Source of the DNA: Labilithrix sp.
GTDB taxonomy: Bacteria; Myxococcota_A; Polyangia; Polyangiales; Polyangiaceae
Direction: 5' to 3'
Length of the DNA stretch: 64,000 nt
NCBI GenBank assembly: GCA_019637105.1
Contig: JAHBWF010000013.1
Coordinates: 25,044-89,043, forward strand
Part shown: one piece after another, positions 17,198-25,123 of the stretch
Numbering within the stretch: position 1 is the first letter of the stretch
Layout of the letters: every line of letters begins with the position of its first letter
Notes under the pieces: generated by a model
What the model was told of the DNA's origin: nothing
The model's database searches: none
What the model saw: the letters and a program-made list of their open reading frames with translations, nothing else
Made by a program: the position numbers and the translations under genes

Positions 17198-18685
17198 TCA
17201 GAACACCTCCGAGCGGTTCACCTCTCGCACGGGAGCGGGCGGCGACGGGATCGGCGCCGCGGCGGGAGGCGCCGGATCGGCGGGGAGCGACGCCGTCGTC
17301 GTCACGACCTGCGGCGCGCGCGGCGCGGGCCGCGGCGGCGGCGCCGTCGGGAGATCCGCCGGCCGCAACGCCGGCGGGGGCGGCTCGGGCGGCGGGATCT
17401 CGTCGCGCCCCTCGGGGCTCTCGGCCGCGATGCCCGTCATGCTGGCGCCGGTGGTGAGCGAGCTCGACGGCCGGGTCTCGCGCGCGAAGTACACCGAGAG
17501 CGTCGACGCGGTGAGGAAGAGCACCGCGAGGACGACCGCGCCCGCGACGACGCGCGGCCACAGCCTGCGTCTGCCGGGGACGCCCGCGGCGATCATCGAG
17601 CTCTCCACGATCGCCGGGGCCCGCCGCGGGCTCGGGCCCTCGGCCGGCGCCCGCGGAGCGACGACCGCGCTCGGGGGCGGGAGCGAGATCGCGCTCATCG
17701 GCCGCGGGGCGGCGCGGCCCGCCCGCCTCTGAAGGGTGTCGAGCTGCTCGAGCGCGCCCGCGAAGGCGACCGCCGACTGGAACCGCTCGTCGATCCGCTC
17801 CGCGAACGCGTGGGTGAACAGATCGACCACGATCGGCGGGAGATCCGGCCGCCACGTCGAGATCGGCGTCGGCTCGACGCGGCAGAGGCGCGCGAAGAGC
17901 TCCTCGGGCGTCTCGCCGTCGAACGGGAACTCGCCCGTCAGGAGGTGGTACGCGATCACCGCGAGCGCCCAGACGTCGGCGCGGTGATCGATCGGCTTGC
18001 CCCTCGCCTGCTCCGGGCTCATGTACGCGGGCGTCCCGAGGAGGAAGCCGCGCAGCGTGGAGTGCTTCGCGTCCGCCACGCTCGCGGGCGCGCGCCGCGA
18101 AGTCGCGCGGAGCTTCGCGATCCCGAAGTCGAGGATCTTGATGAGCGCCTTGCCCTCCTCGTCGACCGTGACGAAGACGTTCGACGGCTTCAGATCGCGA
18201 TGAACGACGCCGTCGGCGTGGGCGACGGCGAGCGCCCGCGCGATCTGGTAGACGAGCGGGACCACCTTCTCGAGCGGCATCGGCCCGCTGCGCGCGAGGC
18301 GCACGTCCAGCGACTCGCCGGCGAGCAGCTCCATGACGAGGTACGCGAGCGGCCCGTCCTCGCCGTGATCCGTCACCGAGACGATGTGCCGCGTCTTGCG
18401 CGAGAGCTGCGACGCGATGCGCGCCTCGAGGAGGAAGCGGCTGTCCGCCGACGAACCGTCGCCGTGCGCGACGTCGCGGAGCACGATCTTGATCGCGACC
18501 TCCTCTCTCAACGAGACGTGCTGCGCGGCCCAGACCTCCCCCATCGCGCCCGCGCCGACCTTACGGCGGAGCTCGTACTTGTCCGCGATGCGCATCCCCG
18601 GCTCGAGGTTCGGCGGGACCGACGAGCGCGGCGCGGACACGGCGTCGGGCGACGACGAGCCGAAGAAGTCGCTCTCACTCTCCAT
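17198..18685 (-). CDS. membrane-anchored Ser/Thr protein kinase
   Basis: This 495-residue Hanks-type kinase starts at ATG 18685. The longer frame adds only codons overlapping the promoter. The glycine loop 'VGAGAMGEVWAAQ', the VAIK motif ('VAIKIV'), catalytic 'HRDLKPSN', 'DFGIAKL' and 'TPAYMSPEQARG' are all intact in residues 35-300, so it should be active. A Pro/Ala linker and one transmembrane helix ('VVAGAVVLAVLFLTASTLSVYF', about residue 385) lead to a ~90-residue Pro-rich extracytoplasmic tail with no recognisable sensor fold. It is convergent with the iron operon and divergent from the CapK-like gene. Many such kinases occur in myxobacteria; its targets are unknown. Confidence 0.93.
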   Translation of the reverse strand: MESESDFFGSSSPDAVSAPRSSVPPNLEPGMRIADKYELRRKVGAGAMGEVWAAQHVSLREEVAIKIVLRDVAHGDGSSADSRFLLEARIASQLSRKTRHIVSVTDHGEDGPLAYLVMELLAGESLDVRLARSGPMPLEKVVPLVYQIARALAVAHADGVVHRDLKPSNVFVTVDEEGKALIKILDFGIAKLRATSRRAPASVADAKHSTLRGFLLGTPAYMSPEQARGKPIDHRADVWALAVIAYHLLTGEFPFDGETPEELFARLCRVEPTPISTWRPDLPPIVVDLFTHAFAERIDERFQSAVAFAGALEQLDTLQRRAGRAAPRPMSAISLPPPSAVVAPRAPAEGPSPRRAPAIVESSMIAAGVPGRRRLWPRVVAGAVVLAVLFLTASTLSVYFARETRPSSSLTTGASMTGIAAESPEGRDEIPPPEPPPPALRPADLPTAPPPRPAPRAPQVVTTTASLPADPAPPAAAPIPSPPAPVREVNRSEVF

Positions 18686-18691
18686 CCTCTT

Positions 18692-18697
18692 AATATA
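18692..18697 (-). promoter_or_regulatory. putative -10 box (TATATT) of the Ser/Thr kinase gene
   Basis: TATATT on the minus strand is separated from the kinase ATG by six bases (AAGAGG). The spacing suits a leaderless transcript starting at the ATG, although AAGAGG also resembles a short Shine-Dalgarno. Confidence 0.5.
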
Positions 18698-18777
18698 CCT
18701 GTCGGGATTATCGACGCCACCCTCCGCCCCGCCCGCGGGCGCGCGCCGCGCGACGTGACGCAATGCGCCGGAGGTGT

Positions 18778-20142
18778 ATGTCTTCTCTACGCTTTCGGGC
18801 CCTGCTAAGCAGCAACCCGATGCCGTTCGACGGAGCCCTCCGCCGCGATCCCGAGCACGAAGGCCGAGCGGTCGACGCCGTCCGGCGCGCGCTCCGATCG
18901 GTCCCCTTCTACGTGAAGCAGGATCTCGCGCGCGTCGTCGCGGACGACGCGCCGCTCGACGACGTGCTCGCGCGCCTGCCGCTCCTGACGCGCGCGCGGG
19001 TCCGCCCGACGCTGCCGAAGATGTGGTTCCCCGAGGGCCGCGACGCGCGGGCGGAGCTCGCGTCGGGCGCGATCTCCGTCGTCGACACGGGCGGCGCGGA
19101 CGCGCGCGTGCGCGTCTTGTTCGACGCGAAGTGGTGGCGCGCCCAGGAGCGCCGCGCGCTCGCGATCCACCCGCGCGCGCAGGCCGCGCTCGCGGGCGAG
19201 CTCGGCGCGTTCCGTGACGCCGTGCTCTGGGTGCCGGAGCGCGGGACGGGCTCGTGCGGCGCCGGCGATCCGGGCTACGAGGAGCGGCTCGAGGGCGCGC
19301 GGCTCCACCTCAACTCGCGCCAGGATCCGACGTTCTGGACCGAGCCGGTGATGACGCGGATGCTCGACGAGCTGTCGACGCACGAGACGACGGCGCTCTT
19401 GGCCGATCCGTTCTACCTCGACGTGCTCGCGCGCCACGCGGCGATCCTCGGCCGCCGCCTCGACGTGCGCGGCTTCGTCGTGACGACGCGCGCGCGCGCG
19501 ACGCGGGCGCACCGCGAGGCGCTCGCGCGCGTCTACCGCGGCGCGGTCGTCGACGCGCTCGGCGCGCGAGAGGTCGGCACGCTCTTCGTCGAGGGAGAGG
19601 ACGGCCTCATGCACCACGCGCCCTTCTCGACGCACGTGGAGCTCCTCCGCGCGAAGGTCGCCACGCCCGGCGCGGAGGACGTCGCCCTCGTGGTCGTGAC
19701 CACCCTCGAGCGCGACGTCCAGCCGCTCGTACGCTACGTCCTCGGCGATCTCGTGCAGGTCGCGCGGGGCTCGGAGCCACGGCGCGACGGGCGCTTCACG
19801 AGCGTCCCGTCGATCGCGTCGGTGGAGGGCTCGATCGACGACGCGCTCGTCCGACCCGACGGCGCGCTCGTGACGCCGGGCGCGATCGACCGCGCGATCG
19901 GCGGCGGCGGGCCGCGCGCCTACCAGGTCGTGCAGGTCGACCCCGGCGCGGCCGAGGTCGAGATCGTCGGCGGCTCGCCCTCGCACGTCGAGCAGGCGCT
20001 CGCGCCGCTGCTGACCGGGATGCGCGTCACGGTCCACCGCGCGACGGCGATCGGCGCGGAGCCGAGCGGGAAGTACCGAACGACACGGCGGCGACCGCCC
20101 CTCGCCCTCTCCGCCGTCTTCGACGCATGCGAAGGAGTCTGA
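18778..20142 (+). CDS. CapK/PaaK-like adenylate-forming enzyme, divergent
   Basis: This protein is about 454 residues. 'RSVPFYVKQDL', 'LPLLTRARVR', 'VVDALGAREVG' (the place of the YGxTE motif) and 'PLVRYVLGDLVQV' match the phenylacetate-CoA ligase/CapK family. The phosphate-binding loop, normally TSGTTGxP, is reduced to 'DTGGADARVRV', so ATP use may be altered or lost. The C-terminal domain keeps 'GKYRTTRR', which contains a Lys at the expected place. ATG 18778 is preferred because GGAGG lies 3 bases before it; ATG 18763 and 18820 are alternatives. The cysteine desulfurase gene starts three bases after its stop, so the two very likely act together. The substrate is unknown. Confidence 0.7.
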   Translation: MSSLRFRALLSSNPMPFDGALRRDPEHEGRAVDAVRRALRSVPFYVKQDLARVVADDAPLDDVLARLPLLTRARVRPTLPKMWFPEGRDARAELASGAISVVDTGGADARVRVLFDAKWWRAQERRALAIHPRAQAALAGELGAFRDAVLWVPERGTGSCGAGDPGYEERLEGARLHLNSRQDPTFWTEPVMTRMLDELSTHETTALLADPFYLDVLARHAAILGRRLDVRGFVVTTRARATRAHREALARVYRGAVVDALGAREVGTLFVEGEDGLMHHAPFSTHVELLRAKVATPGAEDVALVVVTTLERDVQPLVRYVLGDLVQVARGSEPRRDGRFTSVPSIASVEGSIDDALVRPDGALVTPGAIDRAIGGGGPRAYQVVQVDPGAAEVEIVGGSPSHVEQALAPLLTGMRVTVHRATAIGAEPSGKYRTTRRRPPLALSAVFDACEGV

Positions 20143-20145
20143 GCG

Positions 20146-21369
20146 ATGAAGGACCAGATCAGCCACGTTGCCTCCCGCGTCCGTTCGCAGATCCCGCTGC
20201 TCGCGCGCGAGCTGGGCGGTCGGCCGCTCGTGTTCCTCGACAACGCGTCGACGACGCCGAAGCCGCGCGCCGTGATCGACGCGGTGGTCGGCTACTACGA
20301 GACGTCGACCGCCAACGTCCACCGCGGCGTCCACTCGCTCGGCGAGGAGGCGACGCGCCTCTTCGACGACGCCCGGCGCGAGGTCGCCACGCTCATCGGC
20401 GCGTCGCCCGCGGAGATCGTCCTCGTCCGCGGGACGACCGAGGCGATCAACTTCGTCGCCAACGGCCTCGAGCTCGGCCCCGAGGACGAGGTCGTCTTCC
20501 CCGCCAGCGAGCACCACGCCAACTGGATCCCGTGGCGCGTTCACGGCAAGCCGGTGCCGATGCCGATCGACGACGACGGCCTCCCGCGCTGGGAGACGCT
20601 CGAGTCGCTCATCACGCCCAAGACGAAGCTCGTCTCCGTCGGCCACGTCTCCAACGTCACGGGCGCCGTCGCCCCGGTCGAGGAGGTCGTGCGGATCGCC
20701 CACGCGCGCGGCGTCCCCGTGCTGCTCGACGCGGCGCAGTCGCTCTCCCACCTGCCGCTCGACGTCACGCGCCTCGGCGTCGATTTCCTCGCCGCGTCGA
20801 GCCACAAGGCGTTCGGCCCGTCCGGCGTCGGCATCCTCTGGAGCAAGAAGGAGTTCCTCCAGAAGTGTCCGCTCTACCAGGTGGGCGGCGGGATGATCTC
20901 GCTCAACAACGACATCGACGTCGGCGGCTTCGTCCCGCGCGACGCCCCGTTCAAGTTCGAGGCGGGCACCCCGGCGATCGAGGCGACGATCGGCTTCGGC
21001 GCGGCGGTGAAGTGGATGCGCGGCGTCGGGATGGACGCGATCCGCGCGCACGATCTCGCCATGAGCCGCTACCTCATCGACGGGCTCGCCGACATCCCCG
21101 GCGTGCGGGTCCTCGCGAAGGACCTCCCGGCCGAGAAGCGGATCGCGCTCGCGACGTTCGTGGTCGACGCGCCCGCGATGACCCAGGAGAGCGTCGCGCG
21201 CGCCCTCTGCGACATGTTCGCGGTCTGCGTCTCGGCGGGCTTCCACTGCACCCACGTGCTCCACCACCGCGCGCACCTCCCCGGGACGGTCCGCGCGAGC
21301 CCGCACGTCTTCAACACGATCGAGGAGATCGATCTCTTGCTCGAAGGCGTCCGCGAGATCGCGAGCTGA
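20146..21369 (+). CDS. SufS-like cysteine desulfurase (class V aminotransferase fold)
   Basis: This 407-residue PLP enzyme carries 'FLDNASTTPKP', 'TEAINFVANG', 'EHHANWIPW', the PLP-lysine segment 'SSHKAFGPSGVGILW' and the C-terminal 'GFHCTHVLHHRAHLPGTVRAS'. That last segment aligns with the SufS active-site loop (GHHCxxP) and keeps the catalytic Cys. It would draw sulfur from cysteine as an enzyme persulfide. No SufE, SufBCD or IscU partner is nearby, so it is unlikely to be the housekeeping Fe-S enzyme. The direct partner appears to be the CapK-like protein upstream (3-base gap). A GGAG lies before the ATG. Selenocysteine lyase activity is an alternative. Confidence 0.88.
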   Translation: MKDQISHVASRVRSQIPLLARELGGRPLVFLDNASTTPKPRAVIDAVVGYYETSTANVHRGVHSLGEEATRLFDDARREVATLIGASPAEIVLVRGTTEAINFVANGLELGPEDEVVFPASEHHANWIPWRVHGKPVPMPIDDDGLPRWETLESLITPKTKLVSVGHVSNVTGAVAPVEEVVRIAHARGVPVLLDAAQSLSHLPLDVTRLGVDFLAASSHKAFGPSGVGILWSKKEFLQKCPLYQVGGGMISLNNDIDVGGFVPRDAPFKFEAGTPAIEATIGFGAAVKWMRGVGMDAIRAHDLAMSRYLIDGLADIPGVRVLAKDLPAEKRIALATFVVDAPAMTQESVARALCDMFAVCVSAGFHCTHVLHHRAHLPGTVRASPHVFNTIEEIDLLLEGVREIAS

Positions 21370-21455
21370 CGGCGGCGTCCCGCGCGATCGCGGGGCCGGC
21401 GGCGCTCCCGCGGCCCGCCGCGCGGCGTGAGCGCGCGTCTCGCCGGCGTTCGGGG

Positions 21456-21461
21456 TACTCT
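21456..21461 (+). promoter_or_regulatory. putative -10 box (TACTCT) of the yaeQ gene
   Basis: TACTCT lies six bases upstream of the yaeQ ATG and no Shine-Dalgarno is present, fitting a leaderless message. Confidence 0.45.
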
Positions 21462-21467
21462 CCGGCG

Positions 21468-22013
21468 ATGGCGCTGACGGCGACGGTCCATCACTTCGAG
21501 GTCTCGCTCTCCGACGTCGATCGCGGCGTCTACGCGAGCCTCGACTTCCGCGCGGCGCAGCACCCGTCGGAGACCACGCGCTGGCTGCTCACGCGGACGC
21601 TGGCGTATTGCCTCTCGTACGAGGACGGGATCGCGTTCAGCAAGGGCGGCCTCTCCTCGACCGACGAGCCGCCGATCGCGATCCGCGACGCGACGGGGCG
21701 GCTCGTGTGGTGGATCGACGTCGGCGCGCCCTCCGCCGAGCGGCTCCACAAGGCGTCGAAGTCCGCCCGCGTGGCCGTCTACACGCACGACCTCGCGCAG
21801 CTGCGCCGTCAGACCGAGGGGCGGGACATCTACGAGGCCGAGGCGATCGAGGTGTGGTCGCTCGATCCGTCCTTCCTCGACGCCCTCGCGGCGAAGGTCG
21901 GACGGCGGACGCGCCTCGAGCTCACGCGGACCGACGGCGCTCTCTACGTCGCGATCGACGGGGTCACGCTCGAGACGACGCTCACGCGGACGACGCTGTC
22001 GCCGGAGGCGTGA
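21468..22013 (+). CDS. yaeQ: YaeQ family protein
   Basis: This 181-residue protein has the same length as E. coli YaeQ and its pattern throughout: 'HHFEVSLSDVDRGVYASLDFRAAQHPSET', seen here as 'HHFEVSLSDVDRGVY' and 'RAAQHPSE', then 'RTLAYCLSYEDGIAFSKGG', 'VWWIDVGAPSAERLHKASK'. YaeQ has a PD-(D/E)xK nuclease-like fold. E. coli YaeQ was first reported as a suppressor of rfaH-type defects, but its biochemical role is not settled. The gene stands alone: a 98-base gap follows the desulfurase gene and a repeat-containing gap follows it. The ATG has a TANNNT hexamer immediately upstream instead of a ribosome-binding site. Confidence 0.88.
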   Translation: MALTATVHHFEVSLSDVDRGVYASLDFRAAQHPSETTRWLLTRTLAYCLSYEDGIAFSKGGLSSTDEPPIAIRDATGRLVWWIDVGAPSAERLHKASKSARVAVYTHDLAQLRRQTEGRDIYEAEAIEVWSLDPSFLDALAAKVGRRTRLELTRTDGALYVAIDGVTLETTLTRTTLSPEA

Positions 22014-22114
22014 CCGACGGCGCGGGCCGCCGTCCCTGCCGGCGTGGGAGCGAGGCGAGAGCCGCCGTCGCCGGACGGCGACGACGCGGGACGAGCGAGG
22101 TCACGAAGCCGTTC

Positions 22115-22208
22115 GCGCTCGAGCGCGGCAGAGCTGTCGTCGCCGGATCGACGACGTCGCGGCCCGAGCGCGATCGCGGCGCGGTCGCGCTCGAGCGCGG
22201 CAGAGCTG
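22115..22208. repeat. two copies of a 22-base repeat with a palindromic core
   Basis: GCGCTCGAGCGCGGCAGAGCTG occurs at 22115-22136 and at 22187-22208, 72 bases apart. Each starts with the perfect 12-base palindrome GCGCTCGAGCGC. Both lie in the 265-base gap between yaeQ and the zincin-like lipoprotein gene, which otherwise shows nothing recognisable. The same palindromic core opens the repeat pair at 25009-25120. Confidence 0.6.
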
Positions 22209-22278
22209 CGCAAAAAAGACGTCTCGGAGCTCCGGACGGGTTGGGGGATCCACGTCGCGCGTGCGATGAGCCGCGGCC

Positions 22279-23379
22279 ATGAAGAAGCACGTGAAGGCTC
22301 TCGGGATCGCTACGCTCGGGCTCGTCGCGTTCGCGTCGCTCGCGAGCGCCGGGTGTGGATCGACCGACGCGCAGGCGGGATCGAACGCGGCAGGAGAGCC
22401 GCCCGCCGTCCCGGGCGGCGGCGAGATCACGGGGCACGACGACGACGCGAGCGGCGGCGGAGGCGGCGGAGCCACGGACGCGCCCGCGCCCGCGCCCGCG
22501 AAGCCGGGCTGCGCCGCGTACGAGGAGGCGCTCCCGACGCAGGCGAGCCTCGCCGGGCTGACGTTCTCGCGGGAGACGGCGAAGGACTATCTCCTCGGCG
22601 CGCTCGCGCTTCGCTATCCGGTCGGCAAGGCCATCGTCGAGGGCGGCATGTCGAGCGAGGGCCCGCTCGGCGACTGCCTCGACGTCTTCCTCGCGAACAA
22701 GTCGAGCGCGGAGGCGGTCCTCCGCGGCGCGTCGACGACCGTCCACGAGTGTGGCCACTTCTACGACATGGGGCTCTCGAAGGGCGCTACGTCGAGGTAC
22801 GTCATCCGGCCGGACCTCGCGTTCGCGTGCGAGGGCGGCGACACCACGAGCCGCAAGGGAAAGACGTTCGCGCGCAGCCTCATCAAGACCGACGCGCACT
22901 ACGCGAAGCGGAAGGCGTGCGCGAGCCGCACGGGCGGCAAGGGCTGCGACTCCTACGCGCCGATCTACCTCGACGGCAGCCCGACCGACGGGAAGTTCGA
23001 CAGCGGCGACCAGGGTTACAGCTCGGTCCTCGAGGAGGCGGCGCAGTACGTGAACTCGCTCGCCACGGCGCTCGCGTTCCAGGAGCGGTACGCGGGGTCG
23101 AGGGCGAGCGAGCGCGACGGCATCCTCACGTTCCTCTGGTACGTCGAGCGCTACCTCGCGATGGCGCGCGCCGACTACCCCGAGGCGTACCAGCTCATCA
23201 GCGAGGACGAGTGCTGGCGGAGGGCGACGCTCACGATCTGGGACCGCGGCCGGCTCTACCTCGACGCGACCGACGGGATGAGCACCCTCGGGATCGAGGA
23301 CGCCGAGCTCGCGGCGCTCGTGGACGATCCGGCGCTGACGGCCGAGATCGACGCGCTCCGGAAGATCGAGTGCGAGTGA
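22279..23379 (+). CDS. putative zinc metalloprotease-like lipoprotein
   Basis: This 366-residue protein has a signal peptide with lipobox 'ASAGC' and a Gly/Asp/Pro linker to about residue 75. The folded part contains 'TTVHECGHFYDMG', an HExxH zinc site (His156, Glu157, His160), and about 95 residues later 'LEEAAQYVNS', where Glu252 or Glu253 could be the third ligand, as in gluzincins. Several Cys pairs suggest disulfides. The overall sequence matches no named peptidase family that I recognise, so the activity is predicted only from the motif. It has no obvious Shine-Dalgarno and no operon partner. A surface or secreted protease role is likely. Confidence 0.6.
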   Translation: MKKHVKALGIATLGLVAFASLASAGCGSTDAQAGSNAAGEPPAVPGGGEITGHDDDASGGGGGGATDAPAPAPAKPGCAAYEEALPTQASLAGLTFSRETAKDYLLGALALRYPVGKAIVEGGMSSEGPLGDCLDVFLANKSSAEAVLRGASTTVHECGHFYDMGLSKGATSRYVIRPDLAFACEGGDTTSRKGKTFARSLIKTDAHYAKRKACASRTGGKGCDSYAPIYLDGSPTDGKFDSGDQGYSSVLEEAAQYVNSLATALAFQERYAGSRASERDGILTFLWYVERYLAMARADYPEAYQLISEDECWRRATLTIWDRGRLYLDATDGMSTLGIEDAELAALVDDPALTAEIDALRKIECE

Positions 23380-23401
23380 ACGCGCGGGCCTCCTCGCGCG
23401 C

Positions 23402-24091
23402 TCATCCGGCGCCGAGCGACGCCTTCGGGGGCAGCGAGAACAGGCCGGCGAGCTGCTTGGCCCGGGCGCGGCTGCCCTCGAGGACGAGCAGCCCGGAGGC
23501 CTCGGCGTCGGCGAGCGGCAGGCCGCCGTAGACCACGGCCGCCAGCGTGGCGGGCGCGCAGACGAAGAGGACTTCGGCGCGCGCGGGCTCGCCTCGTTCG
23601 ACGTGGATGGCGCCGTGATCGACGGTCGCCACGAACGCGTCGTCGGGGAAGCGGAAGCCGAACGTCGCCGTCACGCGCGCGGCGCGCTTCACGTCCAGCA
23701 TGGTGCGGAACGACATCATGAGCGTCGCCGGGCTCAGCGGCCGAGAGGGATCGTGCGTGGGCGAGCGAGCCGCCCACCGCCCCATCGCCTGCAGGATCGG
23801 CTCGCTCTCGTACCCCCACGCCGTGAGCTCGTAGACCTGCGCGTTGGCGGGCGACGGCAGCCGGCGTCGAACCACGATCCCTTCACGCTCGAGCCCTTCG
23901 AGGCGCTGCGTGAGCACGTTGGCGCTGATGCCGGGGAGGCCGGCGCGGAGCTCGCCGAAGCGTCGCGGGCCGAACATCAGCTCGCGGACCACGAGGAGCG
24001 CCCAGCGCTCCCCCACGAGCTCGAGCGCGTGCGCCATCCCGCACGCGTCGTCGTACCAGCGCTCTCGCGCGCCCGAAATGTCTTTGGTCAC
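23402..24091 (-). CDS. HxlR-family transcriptional regulator with SCP2-like C-terminal domain
   Basis: This 229-residue protein has an N-terminal ~105-residue winged helix with the HxlR pattern: 'CGMAHALELVGERWALLVVRELMFGPRRF', visible as 'ALELVGERWALLVVREL', 'GISANVLTQRLEGLEREGIV' and 'YELTAWG'. The C-terminal ~110 residues ('MLDVKRAARVTATFGFRF') resemble the sterol-carrier-like domain found on a subset of these regulators, which may bind a small hydrophobic ligand. The start is GTG 24091, with AGGAG nine bases before it. It is divergent from the VOC and DUF1428 genes across an AT-rich 104-base gap and probably controls them. Confidence 0.88.
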   Translation of the reverse strand: MTKDISGARERWYDDACGMAHALELVGERWALLVVRELMFGPRRFGELRAGLPGISANVLTQRLEGLEREGIVVRRRLPSPANAQVYELTAWGYESEPILQAMGRWAARSPTHDPSRPLSPATLMMSFRTMLDVKRAARVTATFGFRFPDDAFVATVDHGAIHVERGEPARAEVLFVCAPATLAAVVYGGLPLADAEASGLLVLEGSRARAKQLAGLFSLPPKASLGAG

Positions 24092-24195
24092 TTTTGTTAA
24101 CTCCTAGCTTGCTTAAATTAACTAACAGGCCCATGCTCGTCAAAGTCGAAGGTCGGGGCGTCGCTCCCTGCCTTCCCACCCCCGAGGAGCAGACC
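24092..24195. promoter_or_regulatory. divergent control region of hxlR-like and VOC genes
   Basis: This gap is unusually AT-rich in its first 35 bases. It carries the tetramer pair GTTA...TAAC and two TTAACT elements (24097-24102 and 24117-24122), a likely regulator site overlapping the hxlR-side ribosome-binding site. GAGGAGC before ATG 24196 serves the VOC gene. No exact promoter can be fixed. Confidence 0.4.
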
Positions 24196-24630
24196 ATGGC
24201 CAAGATGATCTTCGTGAACCTCCCCGTCGCCGACGTCGCCAAGTCGACGGCCTTCTACGAGGCGCTCGGCGCCAAGCGCGACCAGCGGTTCTGCAACGAG
24301 ACGACGTCGATGATGGCCTTCTCCGAGAACATCTACGTCATGCTGCTCAGCCACGAGCGCTTCGCCGACTTCACCACGAAGAAGATCGCCGACGCCAAAC
24401 AGACCGCGCAGGTCCTGATCTGCTTCTCCGAGACGAGCCGCGAGGCGGTCGACGCCACCACCGAGAAGGCCGTGGCCGCGGGCGGAAAGGGAGATCCCAG
24501 CCCGAAGCAGGACTACGGCTTCATGTACGGCCGCAGCTTCGAGAATCTCGACGGCCACGTCATCGAGGTGACGTGGATGGACGTCGAGAAGGCCATGGCC
24601 GCGACGACGCCGCAGGCCGCGCAGGCCTGA
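24196..24630 (+). CDS. VOC/glyoxalase-family protein
   Basis: This 144-residue single-domain VOC protein has 'MIFVNLPVADVAKSTAFYEALG' at the start (read as 'VNLPVADVAKSTAFYEALG') and 'FENLDGHVIEVTWMD' at the end, where the Glu of 'IEV' is the usual metal ligand. This subgroup ('lactoylglutathione lyase' in many annotations) is common beside HxlR regulators and DUF1428 genes. Its real substrate is unknown. ATG 24196 is chosen for the GAGGAGC upstream; the longer frame adds codons inside the promoter. The DUF1428 gene follows after 28 bases. Confidence 0.85.
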   Translation: MAKMIFVNLPVADVAKSTAFYEALGAKRDQRFCNETTSMMAFSENIYVMLLSHERFADFTTKKIADAKQTAQVLICFSETSREAVDATTEKAVAAGGKGDPSPKQDYGFMYGRSFENLDGHVIEVTWMDVEKAMAATTPQAAQA

Positions 24631-24658
24631 GCCACCCCTTTCCGACGAGGAGGACGTC

Positions 24659-25006
24659 ATGCCGTACATCGAAGGTTTCGTGACACCGGTCCCCGCGAAG
24701 AACCGCGCCGCGTACGAGAAGGTCGCCAAGGAGGCCGTCGTGCTGTTCAAGAGGCTCGGCGCGACGCGCGTCGTCGAGTGCTGGGGCGACGACGTGCGCG
24801 CGGGCGAGACCACCGACTTCGCCCGAGCGGTGAAGGCCCAGCCGGACGAGGTCGTCGTCTTCTCCTGGGTCGAGTACCCGTCGAAGGAGGTGCGCGACGC
24901 CGCCAACGAGCAGATGAAGTACGACGCCGCGTCGATGGGCGAGGCCATGCCCTTCGACGCGAAGCGCATGATCTTCGGCGGCTTCAGCGTCATCGTCGAC
25001 GATTGA
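24659..25006 (+). CDS. DUF1428 family protein (YbaA-like)
   Basis: This 115-residue protein matches DUF1428 over its whole length: 'YIEGFVTPVPAKNRAAYEK', 'WGDDVRAGETTDFARAV', 'VVFSWVEYPSKEVRDAANE', 'PFDAKRMIFGGFSVIVD'. The fold is a ferredoxin-like dimer related to antibiotic-biosynthesis monooxygenases, but no activity is established. AGGAGG before the ATG is a strong ribosome-binding site. It is second in a probable two-gene transcript with the VOC protein under the HxlR-type regulator, which suggests a shared response to a small reactive compound. Confidence 0.9.
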   Translation: MPYIEGFVTPVPAKNRAAYEKVAKEAVVLFKRLGATRVVECWGDDVRAGETTDFARAVKAQPDEVVVFSWVEYPSKEVRDAANEQMKYDAASMGEAMPFDAKRMIFGGFSVIVDD

Positions 25007-25008
25007 CG

Positions 25009-25120
25009 GCGCTCGAGCGCGCCGGTCTGCACCTCGCCGGCGTGGAGCGGTCGCGTCGACGAAGGGACCGCGCTCGAGCGCGCCGGTCTGGTCTTCGCCG
25101 GCGTGGGGCGGTAGCGTCGC
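25009..25120. repeat. tandem pair of ~61-base intergenic repeats with palindromic core
   Basis: GCGCTCGAGCGCGCCGGTCTG is at 25009-25029 and again at 25070-25090. The following ~30 bases (TCGCCGGCGTGG...) are also nearly repeated, giving a unit of about 61 bases. Both copies open with the 12-base palindrome GCGCTCGAGCGC seen at 22115 and 22187. The second copy runs into the methyltransferase start and contains its TAGCGT hexamer. Confidence 0.6.
25112..25117 (+). promoter_or_regulatory. putative -10 box (TAGCGT) of the methyltransferase gene
   Basis: TAGCGT lies six bases upstream of the GTG start. It sits in the second repeat copy; the first copy has TCGCGT here, losing the A. Confidence 0.4.
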
Positions 25121-25123
25121 GGC

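Noticed and set aside
22014-22278. CRISPR-like array from repeated 22-mers
   Set aside because: There are only two copies, the spacer is 50 bases, no cas genes are near, and the repeat core is a simple palindrome.
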